From Lasiosphaeria ovina (Eukaryota > Ascomycota > Sordariomycetes > Sordariales > Lasiosphaeriaceae), in the NCBI GenBank assembly GCA_033439765.1, contig JAULSN010000005.1, positions 4,013,231-4,077,230 of the forward strand: a stretch of DNA of 64,000 nucleotides, given 5' to 3'. The notes under the pieces were generated by a model, which saw only the letters and a program-made list of their open reading frames with translations, was not told where the DNA came from and did no database searches. A program made the translations under genes and the position numbers. The first letter of the stretch is position 1. Each line of letters opens with the position of its first letter. Of this stretch, positions 1 through 10,880 are shown piece by piece.

Positions 1-575
1 CTCACAGAGACACCCTGGAGCCGCCACTCAAAACTGGGCGCATCATGAACCCCACTTAATAAACCACAGAGCCGTGGTGGTCTGATCAGACGTAGGGGCG
101 GTTGGGGGTTGATGAAGGTTGTGAACTCCCTGGCGCGACCATCGGGGTGCGCTTCCTCGCAGCGGCGGCGGTGCAGGCGCGCGTCGCCGCCGGCCAGAGC
201 CAGTTCATGACGTTGCTGTTCGCGGGCGCCGCTGCCGGCGGCGTGCTGCATTGCGCGGTGCTGGCATACAGCTCGACCGGCTCCATGTCTGCGATTGCGC
301 TTTCGGCGCGTGCGTCCTGCCCTATGTCACCCTTGTCGTTGCCATAGGGAGTGAGCTCTTCCCGACGTAGGGCAGAAGGGTGGCCTTGAACCGCAGTACC
401 CGAACAAGAGGGATATATGCCTGGAGGCAAAAAGGTCAGTCGGACGTAGTTGAGCAGTTCCTAAACGCCGCCATTGACGGCAGGGTTCGGGTGTGGGAGG
501 GCTCGCTGATGAATCAGTTTGGTAGTAGAGTGAGACAGGACGAGCTGTAGGTCGCACAGCCAACACTCCGTACTT

Positions 576-850
576 CTACTTGCTCCTTGTACCATTGTCC
601 GCGATCAGCTGTTTCTCTCCTTGCTGAAGCACCTTGAACGAAATATACACCTGCAGCGCTCCCTCGACGCACTGGATGATGCCGAATGCCACGGCGGCGA
701 TGAAAATCATCACCGCAATCTAGCCGGTTCTTGACTCGTCTGCTGCCGTATATCACACGAAGGCCGATTCTTTGGAGGCCCGCCACAGTGAGTGGTCCGC
801 CCCCACTTTGGTGCGGGGTGCTGCCTGAGTTCCTCGGTCCCGAAGGCTTG
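576..850 (-). CDS. C-terminal exons of an unidentified membrane protein (5' part not resolved)
   Basis: On the minus strand a frame runs from an acceptor TAG at about 720-722 to a TAG stop at 576-578. It encodes one strongly hydrophobic segment (VMIFIAAVAFGIIQCVEGAL) followed by a short polar tail ending in NGTRSK. Upstream, an exon reading LWRASKESAF ends at a possible GTGTGA donor near 767, and joining it gives a smooth junction. This looks like the end of a protein with at least one membrane span. I do not recognise the family, and the N-terminal exons are not found. The upstream limit of 850 is approximate. It may be a real gene end or a relic. Confidence 0.35.
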
Positions 851-940
851 GCAAATATGGCATGCGAATACGGGTACGCGTGGCGTGTTCGCTGCCTATG
901 CTAAGAAGAAGTGGGGATTCTCCTCCGTTTGTGAACACGG

Positions 941-944
941 CCGT

Positions 945-984
<40 letters not shown>

Positions 985-990
985 AAACGG
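941..990. repeat. T21/A23 homopolymer palindrome
   Basis: CCG, then 21 T (944-964), then 23 A (965-987), then CGG. The whole is a near-perfect inverted repeat of about 50 bp that could fold into a hairpin. It lies 104 bp left of the mariner element. Confidence 0.9.
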
Positions 991-1094
991 GACACACTAA
1001 CAGGAGGGAAAGAGGGACCCGTTTTTGGATCCCAAGAACCCTGGTTCCTGGCCCCCTCTACCTCGTATGGCAAGCTTCTAGGGATTGGATTGTA

Positions 1095-1122
1095 CAATGG
1101 GGTAACAAAAGTCTTGCGCCAC
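1095..1122 (+). repeat. Left terminal inverted repeat of the mariner element
   Basis: 28 bp, identical in inverse to 2387-2414 and preceded by TA at 1093-1094. Confidence 0.95.
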
Positions 1123-1225
1123 TTCAACGCTAAAAAAGCCACATGCGCCATGGCTGACCTAGGTGACCCTTTTTCTTCAACAATGGATTTCTTCACCATC
1201 TTTTTGTCTTTTTCCACCAAACTAA

Positions 1226-2296
1226 GTCAGAATAGTCGGCATTTCGAAGGGCTTCAACTGTGAGCTTTCAGAATCGAAAAGGGCCCAAATTTGGGCCCTC
1301 CACGTCTTCGGAGCTACCAGCAAGACGATCTCGGCACAAGTGGGGGCCGGGAGGTCTACTGTCAACAGAACCATACAAAGGGTTGCGCAAAACTTGGCCA
1401 ATGGCCTCGAAAACCCCTTCATTTCGAAGCCAAGAAGGGGGAGACCATATGCAGTAGACGAACGGGGTATTCGGCACCTCCTTCGTTGTGCAAATTCTGA
1501 GCGAACAAACACCCTCTCTGCCCTCGCAACGCCCTCGAAGTCTGGGTACCACATCAACCGTGCTACGGTTCGTCGGCTTCTCAAGGCCCACAACAAAGCA
1601 CGCCGGCGGGCGCGCAAGAAGCCCTGGATCTCTCCCAAGAATAAAAAGAAGCGCCTAGACTTCCGCCGGCGTAACAAGCACACTCCTTGGCCCCTGATCT
1701 GTTGGTCAGACGAGGCATACTTCGAAGCGGGCGAAGACTGCCACACAATCTATGTCACTCGGTCCCCTGAGGAAGAATACCACCCAGACTGCCTACAACC
1801 TACCTTCAAGAGCGGCCGCACGAAAGTGGGTGTGTGGGGATGTTTTATGGGACCGGAAAAGGGGCCCATTGTTGTGCTACCTCAGGGGACTCGTCTCAAC
1901 AGGCAGGAATATACCGATCAGGTCTTTATTCCTCATTTCCTTCCTTTCTACAACAAAATGAAGGAAAAGTACGGTCACGGCGTGCAATTGCAGGAGGATG
2001 GAGCATCTTATCACCACAACGGCTTCCTGGGTCTATTGAAGAAGGCTTTCGACGTCAGGATCCTGGAATGGCCGCCCCAAAGCCCGGATCTCTCGCCAAT
2101 TGAAAATCTATGGCACTGGATGAAGCTCAAAATAGGGGCACCCAGGCACAGGATTAAAAACGTTACGCAGATGGCGCAGGCCATTAAGGAGGTTTGGGCG
2201 GAAATCACACCCGAAATCATGATGAAATTGGTGAATTCTATGCCCAAAAGGATGGATTTACTTAGGGATTCAAAGGGCGGGCCGATCAAGTATTAA
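1226..2296 (+). CDS. Tc1/mariner transposase, DD34E, no ATG at its start
   Basis: Cut-and-paste transposase of the Tc1/mariner superfamily. The open frame runs from just after a TAA at 1223-1225 to the stop at 2294-2296, about 356 codons. The N-terminus reads as helix-turn-helix DNA-binding domains (KRAQIWALHVFGATSKTI, then VGAGRSTVNRTI), with a basic linker near 1600-1660. The DDE catalytic core follows: first Asp in CWSDEAYFE, second Asp in QEDGASYHH, and Glu in SPDLSPIENLW, with 34 residues between the second Asp and the Glu. No in-frame ATG precedes the catalytic core. An ATA at 1232-1234 sits where a start could once have been, so the copy may lack translation, use a non-ATG start, or have an unrecognised 5' exon. 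Confidence 0.85.
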   Translation, partial: VRIVGISKGFNCELSESKRAQIWALHVFGATSKTISAQVGAGRSTVNRTIQRVAQNLANGLENPFISKPRRGRPYAVDERGIRHLLRCANSERTNTLSALATPSKSGYHINRATVRRLLKAHNKARRRARKKPWISPKNKKKRLDFRRRNKHTPWPLICWSDEAYFEAGEDCHTIYVTRSPEEEYHPDCLQPTFKSGRTKVGVWGCFMGPEKGPIVVLPQGTRLNRQEYTDQVFIPHFLPFYNKMKEKYGHGVQLQEDGASYHHNGFLGLLKKAFDVRILEWPPQSPDLSPIENLWHWMKLKIGAPRHRIKNVTQMAQAIKEVWAEITPEIMMKLVNSMPKRMDLLRDSKGGPIKY

Positions 2297-2386
2297 ATTT
2301 CGATCATTTTGGTACTTTTTGCTTGTATTTTGGCCTCCAATTGACGAAGTTGCGTTATTTTTGAAGAAAAGTATGTGTGTAAGTGG

Positions 2387-2414
2387 GTGGCGCAAGACTT
2401 TTGTTACCCCATTG
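2387..2414 (-). repeat. Right terminal inverted repeat of the mariner element
   Basis: 28 bp, identical in inverse to 1095-1122 and followed by TA at 2415-2416. Confidence 0.95.
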
Positions 2415-2695
2415 TACAAGTCTACACTCGATGAGAGAGATCCCCGCGAATTCAATCTGATTTACCTCTGTAAGCCGGATGAGTTCAGCATAATGAACCA
2501 CGCCCGGCGTCGAATTCTTGTCTGCAAGCTGCTTTGACGCGATATTCGCATTCAATGTATCGCAAATCGACAAAGAGAACAACTATGCATGCAACGGAAA
2601 TATGTCATTAGTTCAATAGTTTATCTTGTGTATGGCCAATATCAAATATCAGATATACATGCTCCAGCGCTTTCCTTGCATTTCCCCTTCCTAGT

Positions 2696-5098
<2,403 letters not shown>

Positions 5099-6214
5099 AT
5101 GGTCCTGGTCAGAAAACCACCACGGCTACAATTAAAGGCACTAAGATCGACAGCTGTAGAATCTGGCCTGCCCGTTGGGGGTATCAAGAGCGAATTGGTT
5201 CTGCGGCTGCGAGACGCAGCCAGGAAATTCACGCCTGTGCCGGCGAACGCGCGCATCCTCAGCATCGACCTGGGCATCAAGAACTTTGCCTACAGCCTCA
5301 TCACCTGGACCAAACCCTCCACTCAAGGACACAGCGAGATACCGCAGTGGCCCGGGCGGCTCAAGGTCTCGGTCCACGAATGGAAGGTCGTGGACCTCGC
5401 CCAGGAGGCCGAGGCCCAGGCGCTGGCCGCGACCGGAACCTCGCAGGCGGCCGTCTTCGACCCGGAGTCGTTGTCGAAACTGGCGCTGAAGCTGGTCAAC
5501 GACCGGCTGCTGCCGCTGCGGCCAACGCACGTGCTGATCGAGCGGCAGCGCAACCGCAGCAGCGGCTCGGCCGCCGTCACCGAGTGGACGCTGCGCGTGA
5601 ACAGTCTCGAGTCCATACTATACGGCATCCTGGCCACGCTGCAGCAGCAGCAGCGAGGCACCGGCACCTTTGACGCAGGCGCCATCATTCCCATTCTGTC
5701 GCATCGAGTCGGGTCTTATCTGGACCGCGAGCTCGACGTCGAGCCGGAAAAGAGCGTGAATATCAAGAAGCGCAAGATGAGCATCCTGCAAGGCTGGATC
5801 CGCGCGGGGGTGGTTGAGCCAACGACCGAGGACGTACGGCAGCAGATGTCCAAGGCCGTGCTGGGCAAGCCCGATAAACCGAAGCGGATAGGGGCCAAGC
5901 ACAAGGCCGAAGTTGGGGCATCCGAGTCCCTTCCTGCACAAGAAGGCGTCAAGCCGCCCAAGGCCCAGAAGCTGGACGACCTGTCCGACAGCCTGACACA
6001 GGGGATCGTGTGGCTCATGTGGCAGCGGAGCTTTGAAGAAAGGATCAAGGAGGAGCCATGGCTAACCTCCGAAGGACCTCCCTTTGAACCGGGTGTTGAA
6101 GATTTGAGCGTTGATGACCAAAAGAAAGAAAAAAACAGAAAGAAAGCAGCGATAAACTCGGCAACTGCGAGACGGACCAAAAAGAAACCGAAGCCAGTGC
6201 CACCAATGGACTGA
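5099..6214 (+). CDS. CCE1: Mitochondrial Holliday-junction resolvase with SAP motif
   Basis: Structure-specific endonuclease of the yeast CCE1 / fission yeast YDC2 family, which cuts four-way junctions in mitochondrial DNA and keeps it segregating. Single exon, 371 aa, a little longer than the yeast enzymes. A SAP-like DNA-binding helix-turn-helix occupies residues about 9-43. The RNase H-like fold starts at ILSIDLGIKNFAY with the first catalytic Asp at residue 57. The second acidic site is in VLIERQRNRSS near residue 147. The last Asp cluster is at 293-297 in KLDDLSDSLTQG. The tail is Lys-rich. The ATG follows a purine-rich leader, and the first residues suit a mitochondrial targeting region, although no clear cleavage site is seen. 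Confidence 0.92.
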   Translation: MVLVRKPPRLQLKALRSTAVESGLPVGGIKSELVLRLRDAARKFTPVPANARILSIDLGIKNFAYSLITWTKPSTQGHSEIPQWPGRLKVSVHEWKVVDLAQEAEAQALAATGTSQAAVFDPESLSKLALKLVNDRLLPLRPTHVLIERQRNRSSGSAAVTEWTLRVNSLESILYGILATLQQQQRGTGTFDAGAIIPILSHRVGSYLDRELDVEPEKSVNIKKRKMSILQGWIRAGVVEPTTEDVRQQMSKAVLGKPDKPKRIGAKHKAEVGASESLPAQEGVKPPKAQKLDDLSDSLTQGIVWLMWQRSFEERIKEEPWLTSEGPPFEPGVEDLSVDDQKKEKNRKKAAINSATARRTKKKPKPVPPMD

Positions 6215-6509
6215 TTGCAGCGTTCGCCCATGCGCATCGAACATGTTCAGATTACATATCATATACCCGCTACGTCGCTAGCTGTTGTCGGTGTACGTTG
6301 ACCTTTGGCTGGTTATCATGGCGCAGCAACCTGGTAACGCTCTGGGAGTCTTATACCATGCATAAGACGCCTGAAACTTGTTGGCGACATCTAGCCTGTA
6401 GCATCATTTGTAAAATAACAATAACTCGCATTTCCGGGTATCATAATGCCTAAATCTCAACGGACCTGAAAATAAAAAGGAGAAAAACACCACATCTCCA
6501 ACGAGTCCT

Positions 6510-8193
6510 CTACTCGCTCCAGTAGTACTCGTCGTATCTGCCCTCCTCCCTCTGGGTGCTGACCCACTCCTCGCTAGCCAGGCCTTTCGTCATCCTTCTC
6601 TTGAGATCGTGCGGGTCCTTGTGCCAGTCGCACGCATAGTCGCACTCGGGGACCTGCGTCTCGCCAAAATAGGCACAGACAGCAGCGTGGCGGCAGGAGC
6701 TGGTGTTCTCGCAGTAGGCGACGAGCTTGTTCAGGCTCTGAAGCCTCGCCCGCCCGTTAGCACTGATGGGGGCTCCGCTCCCGTCCTTGCCGCCAGCGTC
6801 CCGCGTCACCAGGTTGCAGACGCGATCGCGGTCCTCGCGGCTGTAGTACAGGAAGCAGTAGCTAGCATTGCCGTCGCGGCCGGCGCGCCCCGCCTCTTGG
6901 TAATATCCCTCAAACGACTTGGGCAGGCGCCAGTGCACGACGAAGCGGACGTTGTCCTTGTCGATGCCCATGCCGAAAGCCGTCGTAGCCACGATGATAG
7001 CGTAGCCAGGATTCCCGGCAATCCACCGAGCCAGTGTCTCCTCCTTGGCCTCTCGAGACAGCTTGGCGTGGAAGGGGCGGGCGCCAATGCCGTCGTTGCG
7101 TAGAGCCGCGGCCAAGGACTCGCACTCATCGCGCGAGATGGTGTAGATGATGCCGGGTACATTGTCGACGCGGTCTCCAGCGGCTTCAAGCTCCGCCCGC
7201 CGTTCGTCGACCGCTCGTCGCGCGTACACGTTCTGTAGCCATGTCACGAAGTCGTCGTACCGATCGTTGGCCTCGTCGCTGGTGAAGCGCACCTCGAGGT
7301 GAAGGTTGGGTCGGTGTGCCGTCGTGGTAAAGGTCTTGAGCCGGCTGCCGCCGCCGCCGCCGCCCCGGTTGAGCTGCCCCAGCCCCAGCGTCGAGAGCAC
7401 ATCCTGCCGCACCAGCTCGTTGGCTGTCGCCGTCAGGCACATGATGGGCACGTCTGGGAACGTCTCGCGGAACCAAGACAGTCGCTTGAAGTCCTTGCGG
7501 AAGTCGTGACCCCACTCCGATATGCAATGTGCCTCGTCGACGGCAATGCGCGCCAGCTCTTGCTGCTCGTGTACCAGCTTCAGCCGCTTACGGAAGTGCT
7601 CGCCTGAGCACAGCTCGGGGGTCACGTACAGCAGCCGCGTCAGAGGATGGCCCGTAGCCAGGTCCTGGTAGATATAGTCCCGCTCGGCCATTGGCGTGTT
7701 GCTATTCAGCGTGCGTGCGTCCACGTTGGCAGCACGAAGTGCCTCTACTTGGTTCATCTAATATAGCTATTAGGCAATATCCCGAGGTGGTCTCTCGGGG
7801 GGCAGAGGCTTACCATGAGACTCAGAAGCGGAGATATGACAATCGTGACTGTAAGCCTCGCCTTTAGTTTCATTCTCCGGTATAACATAACAGGAGATGA
7901 TGTAGTATACAGTCACGCATTCCGACTTACTTCCGCGATCAATAACAGCCGGGAGCTGGAAGCAAAGACTCTTTCCAAACGAAGTCGCTGCCTGGACAAA
8001 GACATCGTTGCCTTCAAGCGCGGCGAGTATGATCTCGCGCTGAACTGGTCTGCCAAGCTCAAAATATCAGCAACCGCAGCTATGAGGAAACTATAGGCCC
8101 AGGGAGCATGCCATACCTAAATGATTCCTTGTTGAACTGCCGGCGCAGAGTGAAGTCGACGTCCAGGAGCGAGTTGGACCTCACCAGAGGCAT
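6510..8193 (-). CDS. Short RecQ-family ATP-dependent DNA helicase (four exons)
   Basis: 3'-5' DNA helicase of the RecQ family. Model: complement(join(6510..7757, 7814..7848, 7931..8049, 8117..8193)), 492 aa, with introns of 56, 82 and 67 bp. Joining them restores the RecQ-specific FRPVQREII motif (residues 25-33), the Walker A AATSFGKS (46-53), VISPLLSLMMNQVEAL and the DEAH box with CISEWGHDFR near residue 150, then TATA, QEAGRAGRDG and a Cys-rich zinc module (C..SSC..C..C..C). The protein stops soon after the zinc module, so there is no winged-helix or HRDC domain. It is therefore much shorter than SGS1/QDE-3-type enzymes. The ATG at 8191-8193 is the first Met after an in-frame TGA, but a further 5' exon cannot be ruled out. 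Confidence 0.88.
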
Positions 8194-10473
8194 CGTTGTT
8201 GCTCTCCGACCCCGCAGCGTCTTGTCTTCAGAGGCGGGATCATCCAAAAGGGAAGTGGCACTCAGTCACAATCAATGGAAAACAAGTGAGAGACGCAATT
8301 CATCATATCCCATTTGTTGTGGTGGCATGTTCGGACTCGACTGGTGCAGGTGCAAAGTTGAACCAGAAAAGAAACCTGGCAGGCTGAAGCCGGACCTTCG
8401 GTTGGTAGCCGGAGTGCGTCGCTGAGGCGTTGCTGACAGCAGGCTGCGTAGCCCTAAACTGTGCAGGAGCGACCGCTATAAGTCCCCGCATTTTGCAGCT
8501 GTTAGTGGACAACGACGCCGGATGCTCAAATTTCCATCCCCACCATTGAAAACAGCCTACCCTGGATGGAACATACACAAAGAATGAGAACATTTATGAC
8601 AGAAACTGAGTTATCTGAAATAGCACACAAGGCAAAGACCGCAAACTTTATCAAGGCACTGAGCCTCCTTGTGTAGTCCAATCCATGAATGATTATTTGC
8701 ATGAGAAGCAAGGAACATCCAGAGATTGGACTAGAACATTCACCCTAGATGATGTATCATTGTCCAAATTGATCATCTACATAAACAGCTTACCGCATTG
8801 GACATAAAACGTTTATTACTGCTTCTCGACGAGGAGGCTCAAAAACGAGACCGGGTCTTTCTTTTTTTATACTCCGTACACGGTAGTCTGCTTCACCACC
8901 GTGTCGGGTCGACTCCCTGTCGTAGTCAGCGCAAACAAGGGTCAAAGGTTTCGTTTCAGGACCCGGATGCCTAAACCCTGGTGCCAAGAAAGGGGGTTTC
9001 GAGAAACTTGTGGTGTGCCTGGTTGCTGACTCGGAACCTTGGAAGAGAGATACAGACTTCAATGCTGGTATCGGGTTCTTTTTGAGGGTTTTCGAGGTTT
9101 AATATTAACTGGCTACATACTATGTAAAGCATGAAAACCGATGCTAGCTGCTCAAGTAGGTGTTTGTCCTTTGACTTATTCGGATATCCGTGCAATGATT
9201 CAGTCTTGAGCTCTTTGTCAAATATTGCAAACAACTGGAATTCAATGGTCAAGTAATCAACTCGCCTCCTGCCACGCCTACCGCCGTGAGTAAGGCACCT
9301 CCATACCTAGCTGGGTGCCATAGGGATCGAAGACAATGGCGAAAGATAAGAACGCTGTAACGTGTCTCTTGAAGATCCAGAGAAACCTCTTATCCTGACT
9401 TGGACCGACTCAACACAAAACAACAGGAAGACAATGCAACGAACTAAGCAACGAAAGGAGGGGAACCTGGAAATTATCGAGCAGGCCCGTAGACCAACTG
9501 CGCATAGAAATGCTAACACACTTGACAGAGGCAATCTGATTGCGCCGCAATTCTCGCTCCTGGCCTGCAGCTGTGAGCAAAGCTATTTATTTTCGGCGGC
9601 AAACTTAGAATCCTCCTCCTACAATCGGCTGACAGGCAGAGTTTGAACTTTGGGCGGTTGCGGCTCGTCCGTCCCTCCGGAAGAGACGGGCTGGGGATAT
9701 TTGGGGCTCTAGATGGCAACTTAATTGAGTGTCGTATCCCGGCCTCCTAACACCGACTTGAACAGCGAGCGGGATGATAGATTAAAACGGCGCGGGCTGT
9801 CAGCATTTGGAAATTGTCGGTTGGAACTTGGAGAAAGCCGCCGCGATCAAGAGACCGAAACCAACATCAATTATTCCTGCAACTTTACTCCACATTTAGC
9901 GACTGCTAGAATGATTCTAGGTTATTGACTGCTGGGAGTTGGCTGCTGGAGAGGCTGAGTGCAGGGCGGATTCAAGGGAGTTCCGCGCGCCGCTCCATGA
10001 AAATGTTGAACTCCCCGTGCTTTGAAGGAGTGCGTGCAACTGGCAAGGTGAGGCTTCCGGCGGCTGCGGCCGTAGCTGTGACGTGCGCCCTCCGCTGCCC
10101 CTCGAGTGCCCCTTGCAGCATAACGAGTTCTGCGGCGCGCTAAGTCCGTCAAGGGTCGTTTTGTGTGGTGTGGTTACATGCACGCCCCAGGCACCGCGCC
10201 GGACAACTTAGTGCGGCCAATCAGATGACGAGACACCCTGGACTTGCCTTGGGCTGATGAGACGGCTAGCCGTGCCTTCTGTAGGCTCGACCCTGGTTGC
10301 TCGTCTTTGCCAGCACTGGCACCCCCAACTGTGCCTCTCTACGTTAACCCCTATCTTGGGCTTTTCGCTACCTGAGATGCACCCGAGACGGAACCGCAGT
10401 CAGACCCAAATGGAAACCTGAAGGAATTTTTGATCCCTTGCTCACTGCTCCGCCGTCCCTGCTCTCGACACCA

Positions 10474-10518
<45 letters not shown>

Positions 10519-10880
10519 ACCGTCCCCATTGAGCACGTTCTAACCTGACGCTCACGAGGGGGCCTCCTGTCATTCGCAAACGCGCCTGCCTGTTTGCCTC
10601 TCGCACTTACCGCCCTCGACACGCCCTCGTCTCCGTTGCCCACGCCGCGATTGGGCCCGCAATGATATCGTCCCTCGATCCCTAGTCACGACGCTGCCAA
10701 TTGGCCAGAGAACAACCTCCCCCCGACCGACTCCTTTCGACAGCCGCCCAGACTCTCCCCGACACAATCGGAATAAACAGCCCCTGGGGCGCGACTTTTC
10801 TTGCGTGTTCTGGCATATATTTCGCGCGTCGCTGCTTGAATTGACGACTAGAGGTGTGGTAGTCTTTGGGAGCGGGCTTG
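8194..10880. other. Gene-poor 2.7 kb stretch
   Basis: Only short frames with no recognisable domain occur here. The left part is AT-richer and the last 600 bp is pyrimidine-rich leader sequence of the downstream SOG2 gene. I see no RNA gene or mobile element. A (GCCGTC)n repeat lies at 10475-10518. Confidence 0.5.
10475..10518 (+). repeat. (GCCGTC)n hexanucleotide repeat
   Basis: About seven tandem copies in the 5' leader region of the SOG2 gene, about 360 bp before its ATG. Confidence 0.9.

Larger units (their letters stand above)
1095..2414 (+). mobile_element. Complete Tc1/mariner-type DNA transposon (1320 bp)
   Basis: Identical 28-bp terminal inverted repeats lie at 1095-1122 and 2387-2414; they begin CAATGGGGTAAC and end GCGCCAC. 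They are flanked by TA on both sides (1093-1094 and 2415-2416), the target duplication of Tc1/mariner elements. One transposase frame fills the inside. There is no RIP signature: CpA and TpG are normal and the catalytic residues are intact. The TIR identity suggests a recent insertion. The only visible defect is the missing ATG (see the transposase entry). Confidence 0.95.

Noticed and set aside
10475..10518. Tandem repeats as a CRISPR-like array
   Set aside because: Simple hexanucleotide repeat without spacers, in a fungal genome.
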